Assembly (NCBI GenBank): GCA_965221145.1
Contig: OZ244877.1
Span: 4,774,001-4,838,000 of the forward strand
Direction of reading: 5' to 3'
DNA: 64,000 bases
Origin: Bin5 sp965221145
GTDB lineage: Bacteria; Chloroflexota; Anaerolineae; Caldilineales; Caldilineaceae
Shown: one piece after another, positions 43,677 through 53,366 of the stretch
How the letters are laid out: each line of letters starts with the position of its first letter
Position numbering within the stretch: the stretch's first letter is position 1
Notes under the pieces: model-generated
The model's input: only the letters and a program-made list of their open reading frames with translations
Told to the model about the DNA's origin: nothing
The model's database searches: none
Made by a program: the position numbers and the translations under genes

Positions 43677-44504
43677 CTAGCCTTCCAGGTACTGGAGCAC
43701 CCCATCCCAATCACAAAACGTGCCGCCGACCATCTTTTGGGGCTCCGGGCGCGGTATGTGCATGTCCGAACCACCGGTCTTGACCAGTCCGAGGCGATCT
43801 GATATCCGTACATAGTCGTCCTCTTGGGCCTTGGTGTGCGCGGGATGGAACACCTCGACACCGTCGAGTCCTTCGGCAGCCAGGGCAGCGATATTCTCTT
43901 CGTCGAACGTGAAAACGACGCCCGTGTCGTGGCCGGGATGAGCTACCACGGCAATGCCGCCGGCCTCGTGAATAGCCGGAATTACCTCCGGTATCGGTGG
44001 GTGGAGAACCCGGACGCCGGAAGCCTCCCGCATGGCCATGAACTCTTTTTGATTCGACACAACGCCTTTTTTCAGCAGCAGCTCATATAATGCTGTCGAC
44101 TCGGAATGTTCCTGAGCCTTCACCTCGGCGTCGTATTCAGCGATGGTCACCTTTGTGCCTTTCCCCTGCAAATATTCCAGCATGGCGAGATTATACCTTC
44201 TTCTCACCGACCAGATTTTATCGGCCAGAAAACCTTCCAGAGAAGAAAGCGGACCATCGCGGAAAAAGCCCAAAACGTGGGCCGGTTCCCCGCGCCACGA
44301 ACTTGTGATCTCGATGCCGGGCAAAAAGGTCACGTCGTATACGGTCGAGAGTCGTTGGCCTTCCGCAATGCTTTCGATGCTGTCGTGGTCGCTGAAGGTC
44401 ACGGCCGTCAGTCCGCGCGCCATGGCAATGCTGAAGACCTCCTCCGGGTCAAACGATGCGTCGGAGGACGCATGAGTATGGACGTGCAGATCTGCTTTTC
44501 TCAC
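43677..44504 (-). CDS. PHP-domain phosphoesterase
   Basis: 275 residues from a GTG start with AAGGAG nine bases upstream. DLHVHTHASSDASFDPEEV, the FSDHDSIESI motif and VVAHPGHDTG give the PHP trinuclear metal-site ligands. Relatives include RNase AM/TrpH and histidinol-phosphatase-like enzymes. The distinct SSWRGEPAHVLGFF segment fits the TrpH group. The substrate is unknown: a nucleoside 3',5'-bisphosphate or short RNA is plausible. The neighbours give no clear link. Confidence 0.85.
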   Translation of the reverse strand: MRKADLHVHTHASSDASFDPEEVFSIAMARGLTAVTFSDHDSIESIAEGQRLSTVYDVTFLPGIEITSSWRGEPAHVLGFFRDGPLSSLEGFLADKIWSVRRRYNLAMLEYLQGKGTKVTIAEYDAEVKAQEHSESTALYELLLKKGVVSNQKEFMAMREASGVRVLHPPIPEVIPAIHEAGGIAVVAHPGHDTGVVFTFDEENIAALAAEGLDGVEVFHPAHTKAQEDDYVRISDRLGLVKTGGSDMHIPRPEPQKMVGGTFCDWDGVLQYLEG

Positions 44505-44718
44505 GAGGTTTATCTCCTTACCTGCTGTGATTCTACTAGAATTGTGTTGAGCCCGTCGATGACAAAGACTTCGCTGAGAGGTTGCCTGCGTCCACCTGGG
44601 CTCGGATACGACTTGGGGGCACGCTCATTGTAGGAAATCCTTTCGTTTCGGTGCTCAGTCGTAGCGGATGTGCGGGTCCAGGCAACCTTACAAAAGATCA
44701 ACGAGCAAATGAGCGAGA

Positions 44719-45654
44719 CTATTGCTGTCGAAGGGGATCGAAGACATCACGCAGCGCGTCGCCAATGAAGTTGAAGCAAAGCACACAAAGGACCATGGCA
44801 AGGCCCGGCGGTATCCAGAGCCAGGGACGGATCTGCAGAGTGACCAGGTTATTGGCCTGAAAGATCAGGTTTCCCCAGCTTGGCGTCGGAGGCTGCACAC
44901 CCAGGCCGACAAAGCTGAGGCTGGCTTCGAGCAGGATGAAGCCGCCGATGCTGGTCACCATGCTGACCAGGATGATGCCGGACAGGTTCGGCAGGATGTG
45001 CCGGAAGATAATGCGACGGTTGTCTACCCCGATGGATCGGGCAGCCAGGATGTAGTCCGTTTCCCGCACTGTCAAGATCTGGCCTCGAATCAAGCGGCAC
45101 ACACCGTGCCAATTCAGGAGTGCAATGGCAATAAACAGATTGACCAGGCTGGGTCCCAGCAAGGATACCATGATCAGGAGCATCATGAAATCGGGAAATA
45201 CCTGCATCACCTCGACTAGCCGCTGGATCACGTTATCCACCCAGCCGCCGAAGAAGCCCGATATGGCGCCCATGATCGTGCCGATGACCGTCTGCAGCAT
45301 CACCCCCAGCGCACCGACCAGCAGGGAAATGCGCCCGCCATAGACGACGCGGGACCACATGTCTCTGCCGATCGCGTCCGTACCCAGCCAGTGTTCGCTG
45401 CTCGGCCGTTTGACCAGGTTGTACGCGTCGGTTGCGGAAGGCTCATAGCGCGTCACCAAAGGCGCAGCCAGCGTGATGACCAACAGCGCGCCGATCATGA
45501 TCGCGCCGAGGACGCCGAAACGATTGCGCAGATAGTTCTTCCAGGCGCGAGACTGAAATAGGCCCTGTCGGCGCGTCAACGTGGCGTCGTCGCTAGCAGA
45601 GGGTTGCTCGCGCTGTAAGGAAGGTCGTTCCAATATCTCTGTACGTTTGGTCAT
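44719..45654 (-). CDS. Peptide/nickel ABC transporter permease (DppC/OppC type)
   Basis: 311 residues, complete. FGVLGAIMIGALLVITLAAP is the first helix, HWLGTDAIGRDMWSRVVYGG is the OppC signature, and YILAARSIGVDNRRIIFRH is the EAA loop. It should form one half of a dipeptide/oligopeptide importer with the 45786 gene. No binding-protein or ATPase gene is in the window, and the partner permease is truncated, so the system is probably not functional from this locus. Confidence 0.92.
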   Translation of the reverse strand: MTKRTEILERPSLQREQPSASDDATLTRRQGLFQSRAWKNYLRNRFGVLGAIMIGALLVITLAAPLVTRYEPSATDAYNLVKRPSSEHWLGTDAIGRDMWSRVVYGGRISLLVGALGVMLQTVIGTIMGAISGFFGGWVDNVIQRLVEVMQVFPDFMMLLIMVSLLGPSLVNLFIAIALLNWHGVCRLIRGQILTVRETDYILAARSIGVDNRRIIFRHILPNLSGIILVSMVTSIGGFILLEASLSFVGLGVQPPTPSWGNLIFQANNLVTLQIRPWLWIPPGLAMVLCVLCFNFIGDALRDVFDPLRQQ

Positions 45655-45730
45655 AATGGTGAGCCCCAGTCCATGCCGAGTATCTCACGCCGCTGTGCAG
45701 CGTTGTCTAGGCCAGAAACGAGGCCTGCGC

Positions 45731-45757
45731 CCGTCATCCTGAACGCAGCGAAGGATC
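45731..45757 (+). repeat. CGTCATCCTGAAC...GAAGGATCT dispersed repeat word
   Basis: CGTCATCCTGAACGCAGCGA then AGGATCT, in the gap between two permease genes. This word (GTCATCCTGAGCGAAGCGAAGG and variants) is a known widespread intergenic repeat in environmental bacterial genomes. AGATCCT and AGGATCT make it partly palindromic. Confidence 0.55.
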
Positions 45758-45785
45758 TCATCGGTGTCCTCGCGAGATCTGCAGC

Positions 45786-46654
45786 TCATTTATAGGCGAT
45801 ACGAGGATCGACAAACGCGTAGGCGATGTCGGCGATCAAATTTGCGATCAGCGTCAGGATGGCGATGACGAACACGTTGGCCATCATAACGGGGTAGTCT
45901 TTCGACAATGCAGCGTCGAGCACCCAGCGACCGATGCCCGGCCAGTTTGCCAAACGTTCTACCAGCACTGAGCCGGCAAATAGGGCCGGCAGCCGGTAGC
46001 TGATGATCGTCACGATCGGCATGAGCGCGTTGCGGAAGGCATGGCGCATGATCACGACACGCTCTGGGAGTCCTTTGGCCTGCGCCGTGCGCACGTAGTC
46101 CTCGCCCATCACCTCCAACATGCTCGTGCGTGCAAAGCGGATAAAACCGGCGGAACCACCCAGCCCGAGCACCGTGACCGGCAGGATCATGTGCTTGAGG
46201 CTATCCCACAGCCCTCTATCGCCACCTATGGCATACATTCCGCTTGCGGGGAGCCAGTTGAGCTGCAAGGCAAACACCCATATGGCCAGAAGCAGGAAGA
46301 AGAAACCGGGCAAGCTGAGGAAGAGGAAGGAGATGACGGTGGTCACGACGTCGAATAGCGAGTACTGGAAGAGGGCGGAGAGGATGCCCAGCCCAAGTCC
46401 TACCACAAGGCTGACCGCCAGGGAGGTCACCGTCAACCTCAGCGTCACCGGTAGTCTACGGACCATCTCCTCGAACACGTCCGCTTGATCAATCATCGAG
46501 CGGCCAAAGTTGCCCTGGGACAGGTTCCACAGCCAGCGGAGGTACTGCACGTGGATAGGTTTGTCCAGCCCTAACTTCTCCTTAAGGTAGTCCTCGTACC
46601 CCTCTTTTGCCTCATATTTGTAGCCATGTCCGTCAATCGTGATTTCTATGTGTT
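45786..46654 (-). pseudogene. Peptide ABC transporter permease (DppB/OppB type), N-terminus missing
   Basis: 254 residues follow the GTG at 46550, and coding sequence extends upstream in frame as YEAKEGYEDYLKEKLGLDKP, typical DppB periplasmic-loop sequence. At about 46655 it meets a TPR gene fragment, so the first membrane helix and start are gone. The rest is well preserved: LPVTLRLTVTSLAVSLVVG, YVRTAQAKGLPERVVIMRHAFRNAL, IGRWVLDAALSKDYPV. A shortened protein from GTG 46550 could be made but would lack the first helix. Confidence 0.85.
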
Positions 46655-46738
46655 CGAACGGGGGCTATCGCCGACTTCGACAAGGCGATTGAACTCGATC
46701 CACAAGATGCTGCTGCTTACAATAATCGAGGAAATGCA

Positions 46739-47440
46739 ATGAAAGCGTTAGACGATCTTCTTGGGGCAATTGCCGATTACAATAAGGCGGTTGAACTCGA
46801 TCCGCAAAACGATATGTTTATCAGCAATAGGGGCAATGTGAAGTACGCGCTAAACGACCCTCAAGGGGCAATTGCCGACTTCGACAAGGCGATTGAACTT
46901 AATCCAAAATGCACCGATGCTTACAACGGTCGTGGGAATGCAAAGGGAGATTTAGGCGACTATCAGGGAGCCATTGACGACTACAACAAAGCGATTGAAC
47001 TTCGTCCTCAAGGTGCAATAGCATACAGCAATCGCGGGGTCGCAAAACGCGCTCTAGGCAATGATCAGGGGGCCATCGCCGACTACGGGAAAGCCATCGA
47101 ACTCAATCCAAAGTACGCCGATGCTTACAACAATCGTGGGGCTGCAAAGGGAGATTTAGGCGACTATCAAGGGGCTATCGCCGACTGCAATATGGCGATT
47201 GAACTAAATTCAAAGTACGCCAAGCCTTACAGCAATCGTGGGGCTGTGAAACACAAGATGGGCGATCATCAGGGGGCCATCGCTGACTGCAGCATAGCGA
47301 TTGAACTAAATGCAGAGTACGCTCTAGCACACTATATTCGGGGGCTCGCAAGACGCGCGGTAAATGACGAAACAGAGGCACAGAAAGACTTTGTCAGAGC
47401 GAGGGAGATTGATCCACGTCTTTCCCCGCCCGATTCTTAG
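46739..47440 (+). CDS. TPR-repeat protein, 5' end lost
   Basis: 233 residues from the first ATG. TPR coding sequence extends upstream in frame to 46661 (GAIADFDKAIELDPQDAAAY) before the junction with the peptide permease gene. There are about seven 34-residue units of the form (A/D)YNNRGxAKxxLGDYQGAIADYNKAIELxP, nearly identical at DNA level (102-base period). TPRs bind protein partners. No enzymatic domain remains. The gene is lower in GC than its neighbours and was probably brought here by a rearrangement. Confidence 0.8.
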   Translation: MKALDDLLGAIADYNKAVELDPQNDMFISNRGNVKYALNDPQGAIADFDKAIELNPKCTDAYNGRGNAKGDLGDYQGAIDDYNKAIELRPQGAIAYSNRGVAKRALGNDQGAIADYGKAIELNPKYADAYNNRGAAKGDLGDYQGAIADCNMAIELNSKYAKPYSNRGAVKHKMGDHQGAIADCSIAIELNAEYALAHYIRGLARRAVNDETEAQKDFVRAREIDPRLSPPDS

Positions 47441-47594
47441 ACAGCAATCCAAACCACGTCCGCATCCACGCCGAAGTGGGGCTTGATCAGCACTTAGCGG
47501 GGGCCGATAGATATGTATGGAGAAAAGATTCGGGCGTCTATTGGGAGAGTGTGGGGTATGGATCGGACCGAAACTGCAACTATGAGGAATTCAT

Positions 47595-47798
47595 ATGACT
47601 GAACCGATAAGAAGCGTTGGGGAATTTATTGCCTGGACAGAGAACCTGAAAGGCGGGATGGTACTCTATCGCGGCCTAGCTGATGCAGATTGGGAGGTGG
47701 AATCATCTGCGTATCGGAGAATGAGAAAACCGGTAGATGTATCGTCTGTGACGGTTCCTAAGATCACTTTTCTTAGTACGACAACCGCAGTTCCGTGA
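47595..47798 (+). CDS. FRG-domain protein fragment
   Basis: 67 residues: SVGEFIAWTENLKGGMVLYRG followed by LADADWEVESSAYRRM matches the start of the FRG domain (about 100 residues, named for its FRG motif, here YRG). The frame ends soon after, so it is a truncated copy or decayed gene. FRG proteins are often associated with phage defence or mobile DNA, their biochemical role being unsettled. Confidence 0.6.
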   Translation: MTEPIRSVGEFIAWTENLKGGMVLYRGLADADWEVESSAYRRMRKPVDVSSVTVPKITFLSTTTAVP

Positions 47799-48206
47799 AT
47801 AGTGAATCCCCGGCAATAGAGAGAGCAGAAAAACAGTGTTGAGAAGTCAAAAAACTGAACAAACAGCCTGAATTTATGTCATCACAACGCAAGTATTTTT
47901 CTCTTTTTCCCTAATCCTCCCCAAATGCGGCTGTAGTATTAAGTTTCAGTTCCGTAACCAGGAACTGTCAAGGGCCGCCGAAGAACCTATCGCCAATCCG
48001 CCGCTTTGAAGTTTCGATCCAAGTTCTAGCAGCCACAATCTGAACCCCAACATGAAGGTTCATATCCCTACGCCCCCATTCTTCCACATCGTTTGTCTGA
48101 AACCGAAACGGTTTGGGAGCGAATGCAGCAGACGGGCTGATGACGACACAGCCGCCCACCATATAAGGAAGCCGATCTACAAGCGTCTGTCAGTTCCCGT
48201 TACCCA
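47799..48206. other. AT-richer intergenic region
   Basis: About 400 bases, lower in GC, after the FRG fragment. No gene or convincing regulatory site was seen. It may contain further remnants of the FRG gene. Confidence 0.4.
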
Positions 48207-49244
48207 TTACACTGTGACCGATTGGGTCTCCATATCTGGAGTGTATTTGCCCAGCTGGGCGGCGCTGGTCAGCCTAGCCCTCAACTTGAAAGCAGCTTGG
48301 GCCGCAGGGGCGTGTTCTGCTTTTCCGCCCCATGCCTTCAAGGGGGCGCTCTGAAGGCCCCGGCCGAACGAGAAGCTGAGCGCCCACGGAACGCCCACCT
48401 TGGCAGCCTCCAAGTTGATTGCATTTAGGTTTACCGTCGCTTCGTTGTCGGTCTGTCCTCCAGAGAGAAACACGACGCCCGGCATCGCTGCCGGTATGGT
48501 CTGTTTGAAACATTCGACAGTCATCGCAGCGACCGTTGCCGGATCCGCTCGATTCGATGCGGACGAACCGGAGACCACCATATTGGGCTTCAGCAGCATT
48601 CCTCCCAACGCAACTCTCTGCCGGGATAATTGAGCGAATGTCTCCTGCAAGGTGGCCTTAGTGGCGGCATAGCAGTCGTCGATGCCGTGGTCGCCGTCCA
48701 TCAACACCTCCGGCTCTACGATGGGCACAAGACCCGCGTGTTGGCTGACAGCTGCGTACCTGGCCAGCGCATGGGCGTTCGCTTCAATGCAGTAGAGCGT
48801 GGGAATGCCCTCTCCGACGGTTATTACCGCTCGCCACTTGGCGAATCTAAGCCCCATCTCATAGTATTCCGCCAGCCGCTGCCCCAGACCGTCCAGACCT
48901 TCAGTAATCAGTTCACCGGGAGAACCGGCCAAGGGTTGCGTTCCTTTGTCCACCTTGATTCCCGGAACGATTCCGCGGTTGGAGAGGACCCTCACAAGCG
49001 GGATGCCGTCCACTCCCTTCTGCCTGGCGGTCTCGTCGTAGAGGATCACCCCGCTGATCCAGGTTTCAACATCATCCGTGCGAAAAAGCATCTCCCGATA
49101 GTTTCGCCGATTGTCTTCTGTACTCTCAACATTGATCGAATCGAAACGACGCTTGATGGTGCCGGAACTCTCGTCCGCAGCTAAGATGCCCTTGCCCGGT
49201 GTGACCAAGGCTCGGGCGGCGGCAGCCAGCTTTTTGATGTCCAT
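48207..49244 (-). CDS. Fructose-bisphosphate aldolase, class I
   Basis: 345 residues. GKGILAADESSGTIKRRF, the VEPEVLMDGDH block and the Schiff-base Lys motif GGMLLKPNMV, then VVFLSGGQTDNEATVNLNAIN, are the eukaryote-type class I aldolase signature. It cleaves or forms fructose-1,6-bisphosphate. GAAGGAG lies eight bases before the ATG. glpX is upstream on the same strand, 249 bases away, so both may serve gluconeogenesis or a pentose-recycling path. Confidence 0.95.
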   Translation of the reverse strand: MDIKKLAAAARALVTPGKGILAADESSGTIKRRFDSINVESTEDNRRNYREMLFRTDDVETWISGVILYDETARQKGVDGIPLVRVLSNRGIVPGIKVDKGTQPLAGSPGELITEGLDGLGQRLAEYYEMGLRFAKWRAVITVGEGIPTLYCIEANAHALARYAAVSQHAGLVPIVEPEVLMDGDHGIDDCYAATKATLQETFAQLSRQRVALGGMLLKPNMVVSGSSASNRADPATVAAMTVECFKQTIPAAMPGVVFLSGGQTDNEATVNLNAINLEAAKVGVPWALSFSFGRGLQSAPLKAWGGKAEHAPAAQAAFKLRARLTSAAQLGKYTPDMETQSVTV

Positions 49245-49493
49245 AATCAGTCTCCTTCACCCTCCATAAGGTTCGATCAGGGATTTGCAGCGGCGCAGTC
49301 GCATATTGTCCGGGCGCCGTGTAGGACGCAACAGGACTCTTATCCAGGCGCCTGCCTTGACCGTATTCTGTTGAAGCGTCCATGAAGCTCCACTACTCGA
49401 ATCCGTAGCGGGAACAGTTGTCTGGCGCACATTGGTCTGCAAAGGCTCTCCTCCGTCATGCAGCGGGGTCATCAAAAGCCTCCAAAGCGCCTG

Positions 49494-50495
49494 TCATCCA
49501 GACGACCAGTAGATGACTTGGTGCGACCCTCCCAAATTGTAAAAGGAGTCTATCCAACGGACCGTACCGGAACGGTTGCACATCACCAACGATTGAGTGG
49601 ATGCGCCGTCCGTCGTGAGTTTCACTCCTTTAAGCAACTCACCGGAACTCGCCCCAGTGGCGGCGAAATACACATCTTCTCCGCCCACCAGTTCTTCCGT
49701 ACAGTAGACCTTTTCGACATCCACTCCGGCCGTCTCTGCAGCCGTCCGCTCCTTGGAATCCCGGGGCCAAGCCTTACACTGAATCGCTCCACCGAGGCAT
49801 CTAATTGCCGAGGCGGTCAGCACCCCTTCAGGAGCGCCGCCGATGCCCATGAGCATGTCCACTCCGCTTCCCGGCAACGCCGCTTGAATTCCAGCTGCAA
49901 CATCTCCGTCGGAAATGAATTTGATTCTGGCCCCGGCGGCGCGGACTGATTCCAACAGTTGCTCGTGCCTAGGCCTGTCCAAGACGACGACGGTCATCGT
50001 CTCCGCCTTTCGTCCCTTGGCATCCGCGACGTTTTTGATGTTGACATCCACCGATGCGTTGATGTCAATCGCGTCCCTCGCATCTGCGCCGACGGCGATC
50101 TTATTCACATAGACGACGTGTTTGGGCACGTTCATGGTTCCCCGACCCGAGAGGGCAATGGCCGAGATGGCCCCAGGAAGCCCCTTGGACAACAGAGTGG
50201 TGCCGTCGATGGGATCGACGGCTATATCGACCTGGGGCGGCGAGCCGGCTCCGACGCGTTCGCCTATGTACAGCATGGGTGCCTCATCCTTTTCGCCCTC
50301 TCCGATCACCACGACCCCATCCATGGAGATGGAGTCCAAGGTCAAGCGCATAGCGTCCACCGCAGATTGGTCCACTGATTCTTTATCACCCATGCCCATA
50401 AAACGCACGCCGCCTATGGCAGCCGCCTCGGTCACACGCACTAGATCCATGGCTATGTTGAGCTCTATCCTATGTGGGCCTTTTGTAGTTGACAT
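49494..50495 (-). CDS. glpX: Class II fructose-1,6-bisphosphatase GlpX
   Basis: 333 residues. Metal-site motifs GEGEKDEAPMLYIGE and VDPIDGTTLLSKG, plus GGAPEGVLTASAIRCLGG, are diagnostic. It hydrolyses fructose-1,6-bisphosphate to fructose-6-phosphate. AAGGAGG precedes the ATG. It sits between a dead insertion sequence and the aldolase gene and is likely co-transcribed with the latter. Confidence 0.95.
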   Translation of the reverse strand: MSTTKGPHRIELNIAMDLVRVTEAAAIGGVRFMGMGDKESVDQSAVDAMRLTLDSISMDGVVVIGEGEKDEAPMLYIGERVGAGSPPQVDIAVDPIDGTTLLSKGLPGAISAIALSGRGTMNVPKHVVYVNKIAVGADARDAIDINASVDVNIKNVADAKGRKAETMTVVVLDRPRHEQLLESVRAAGARIKFISDGDVAAGIQAALPGSGVDMLMGIGGAPEGVLTASAIRCLGGAIQCKAWPRDSKERTAAETAGVDVEKVYCTEELVGGEDVYFAATGASSGELLKGVKLTTDGASTQSLVMCNRSGTVRWIDSFYNLGGSHQVIYWSSG

Positions 50496-50574
50496 GACTT
50501 CGCCTCCTTAAAGACGGTTGACGGCGGCACTCGGGAAATCGGCTGCTGTTGGACTAAGAGACATAGGACTTTCG

Positions 50575-51644
50575 CTAAGTCGGCTGGAAAGCCGGGATAG
50601 TAGGGCTGCGAAGTTGGTTTCGCAGATAATCGCTGAACAGGTCGGTATGAACGCGATAGAGGGTTTTGTTGAGCAAGGTAGCGTGGACCTTCAATGAAAG
50701 CCAGGCATGGTAACAGCAAGCGAGGCAGTTGCGCTGCGAACGAGCTTTGCGACATTGGCATTTGGCGGAGCCGGTCAGTTGCTTCAATTCGCGGTCAAAT
50801 TCTTCGACGCCGACAGCGCAACTCGTTCGCGTTTTGAGCGACTTGCGTGATCACGGTCTCATCCAGATCATTGGTGATGACCCAGTCAATGTCGCCGTTT
50901 ATAGCAACTAGCTTGAACAATTTCACTTTGAAAGGCACTTTCTTGAGCTTGACAATGATGCCATGCTTGAGCCGTTCGTCGTTCCAATCGATCGCATCAA
51001 GATGAATATAGCTCTCTTCTGCGCTCAGACTGACCAAGCGGTTGGCTTTGAGTGTGGTGTAGAAGGTCAATTCCAGACGGTGAATCAACTTCAGGTTCTG
51101 CCAGGAGCCATACCAACTGTCAAACAGCACCGTCTTGGCCTCAATCTGTTTGGCGCCGACCGCGCGCAGCAGCATCTCTTGAAAATGGTCGTTCTTTGAC
51201 TTCCCATCTGCCTCTTTGGCATAGATGCGGAAATCGATCGGATAATACTCGCCATTTTGAAGATTCTTCCGGCGGAACAGGCTTCAGGCGCCAGTCGATA
51301 ACGGAAAATCTTCAAACTTCACCACTGGTGTGAACGAGGTTCACGACACCGCTGCCAGGCGCCAGACCACCTTCAGTGCCACTGTATTGCAGCTTGACCA
51401 TTTCGATTGAGCGTGAATAGCGTTTGTCTTGCACACTGTCGTCAAGTATCAGGTACGCGTCCGGCCTGTCGTCGATCTGTTCCTCCACCAGTTCCCATAG
51501 ATGACTGGCTGTAAGTCGCTCTCTTTTCAGGAAATCGCTGACTACATCGTGGCTCATGCCTTCCAGATGTTCAGCCAGATTGCTACAGGTGTGGTTGATC
51601 GGCGTGCTGACAAGGTATTCGACATACTTCTGTTTTGTAATCAT
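50575..51644 (-). pseudogene. IS701-like transposase, disrupted by a 61-bp palindromic element and a frameshift
   Basis: Begins MITKQKYVEYLVSTPINHTC, has YLILDDSVQDKRYS and LFDSWYGSWQNLKLI (catalytic acid regions) and ends RTQ-like ...LRSPTIPAFQPT. A 61-base element at 51256-51316 splits VVNLVHTSGE from YYPIDFRIYAKEADGK. Deleting exactly those bases gives SGEDGEYYPIDFRIY in one frame. A second shift near 50813 separates NANELR from VEEFDRELKQLTG. The gene cannot yield active transposase. Confidence 0.88.
51256..51316 (-). repeat. 60-bp-class palindromic element, copy 10, inserted in a transposase gene
   Basis: TTTGAAGATTCTTCCGGCGG at the left and GGAAAATCTTCAAA at the right. It has the same ends and length as the other copies, but the interior differs. 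Clean excision joins CTCGCCAT to CTTCACC and restores the host frame. Confidence 0.85.
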
Positions 51645-51806
51645 GTCGCAAGCTTACACGATCCTGACCTCCTAGCGAAAGTCCTATATAACATAGTTAA
51701 AGACAAGAAGTCAAGAACTATTCATCTAATTCTCATATACCGTCGCCGAAAGAAATTGGCCCAAAAACCGCGTTTTTAGACAGCCTACAATATGGGCAAT
51801 CACAGT

Positions 51807-53366
51807 TTAATTCTGACGTACGCCCTCAAATGTTTCATTAACGATGAGTCCTGTCTTCTCATTCAGCACAATAGTTACTTTATCCGCTTCAAATGACATT
51901 CTGAGTTCGAATACGTTGATATTGGCCATCTCATCTATGGTTAAAAGAAAATCACCATTTGTATCCCAGTTTCCTTTTATTCCCGTAGACAGCCCAAATC
52001 GTCCAGGAACGATGGTGTAGATACCATCCAACCTCATTGGCGCCACAAGTTGTGTGAATATTGGTGCCACAAGTTGTGTGAATTTTCCGGATGTGGGATC
52101 AATCATAGAAAACCTGACTTCTGCTTCTTCTTGACCATTGAAACTCAAAGAAATTGTCTTGAAGTTAAGAAAATTTTCATCAAGAATAAATATTTCCCCT
52201 GATATGATTTGCGCTATTTCTGGCAAATATATTTGTTCGGGAGACGACGCGGCTGTGATCGCTTCTGTCTTCTGCTGAAGATTCTCATTACCTTCTAGAT
52301 TTTTCGGTAATGCCTGATCTGATATCGACAATATAAATTCACCAATTTTTTCTCCATCATATTCCAACAACTCATTCTCTCCACCAGTGATAACCGTTAC
52401 GATATTTGCGTCTGGTAAAACATTAAGCGATTGCCCACCACGACCAGCAGCATAGTACATTCCAGAAAAAGGCCCTTCTGAAACGAGGTGCCAAGCATAT
52501 CCATAATCGCGACCTGGACGGATGAAGGTATTCGTCTTTACCGCACGATCAACTTGGGTTTGTGTTGATTTTTCTACCCATGCTGCATTCAATAACTGTT
52601 TCCCCTCCCAGAGTCCATTGTTCAGGTAAAGGTACCCTATCTTAGCCAGATCACGAGGATGCAGATGAAGATCCCCCCAACCTCTAGTTATTCCCTGAGG
52701 GTCTGGAGGCCAGATAACCTCATTAATGCCAAGCGGAGTAAAAAGGTGTTTCTGCGCAAAATCGAGCATGCTCATTCTTGTTGCCTTTGTCAGGATCGCC
52801 GAAAGTAAATGTGAATTTCCACTGCAATAAGCATACTCTTGGCCCGGTCCCCTAGCCATGGGCAAATCTAACACAAACTGCACCCAATCTTCACTTGTGA
52901 ACATCTCATTATGTTCTTTTTCTCCTGGTTGATATCCACAATTAAAACCGGAAGTCATGGTGAGCAGGTTTTCTATGGTTATCTTTTCTTTATTAGCATC
53001 AAGATTGGCAATGGTACGTTCTGGGAAATAAAATAACAGGGGCTGTTCGACACTTTCAATAAAACCCTGATCAATCGCAATACCGATTAGAACCGATGTA
53101 ATACTCTTAGTAACAGAAGCCACATCATGGACAGTCTCACCCGGGGTGAATGGATAAAAGCAAGCATCTAGTCCGATATTGCCGTTTCGAATGATCAACA
53201 TGCTATGAATGTTCATTTTGTTTTCCCGGTAAAAACTTAGTAATTCCACCAAGCTTTCGGAATCCATTCCTTGATTTTCTGGAGTTGAGGTTTGCCAATC
53301 TTCAGTAGGCCAGTTTGTGGTTGCATTGGACGTGGAAGTGCCGTTAACACAATCTGAATTTTTCAT
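51807..53366 (-). CDS. Serine hydrolase of the class C beta-lactamase / DD-peptidase fold
   Basis: 519 residues. Catalytic SVTK (Ser84, Lys87), a YCSGN motif in the position of Tyr-x-Asn, and a VITGGENE region in place of KTG. A C-terminal beta-rich domain follows from about 390. Members hydrolyse peptides or esters. The role here is unknown. There is no clear signal peptide. GC is much lower than in the neighbours, so it was probably acquired. An in-frame 24-bp tandem duplication (52037-52084) repeats TQLVAPIF. AGGAAGGAA precedes the ATG. Confidence 0.85.
   Translation of the reverse strand: MKNSDCVNGTSTSNATTNWPTEDWQTSTPENQGMDSESLVELLSFYRENKMNIHSMLIIRNGNIGLDACFYPFTPGETVHDVASVTKSITSVLIGIAIDQGFIESVEQPLLFYFPERTIANLDANKEKITIENLLTMTSGFNCGYQPGEKEHNEMFTSEDWVQFVLDLPMARGPGQEYAYCSGNSHLLSAILTKATRMSMLDFAQKHLFTPLGINEVIWPPDPQGITRGWGDLHLHPRDLAKIGYLYLNNGLWEGKQLLNAAWVEKSTQTQVDRAVKTNTFIRPGRDYGYAWHLVSEGPFSGMYYAAGRGGQSLNVLPDANIVTVITGGENELLEYDGEKIGEFILSISDQALPKNLEGNENLQQKTEAITAASSPEQIYLPEIAQIISGEIFILDENFLNFKTISLSFNGQEEAEVRFSMIDPTSGKFTQLVAPIFTQLVAPMRLDGIYTIVPGRFGLSTGIKGNWDTNGDFLLTIDEMANINVFELRMSFEADKVTIVLNEKTGLIVNETFEGVRQN
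52037..52084. repeat. 24-bp tandem duplication in the serine hydrolase gene
   Basis: Two adjacent 24-base units sharing GCCACAAGTTGTGTGAAT. They encode TQLVAPIF and TQLVAPMR, so eight codons were added in frame. Confidence 0.8.

Larger units (their letters stand above)
50563..51687 (-). mobile_element. Decayed IS701-like insertion sequence
   Basis: 1,125 bp bounded by perfect 15-bp inverted ends, ATAGGACTTTCGCTA at 50563-50577 and its reverse complement at 51673-51687. It holds one transposase gene with two lesions. No clear target duplication was seen. Confidence 0.85.

Noticed and set aside
46661..47440. 102-base periodic DNA as a satellite or intergenic tandem repeat
   Set aside because: The period equals 34 codons and the translation is a clear TPR array, so protein repeats explain it.
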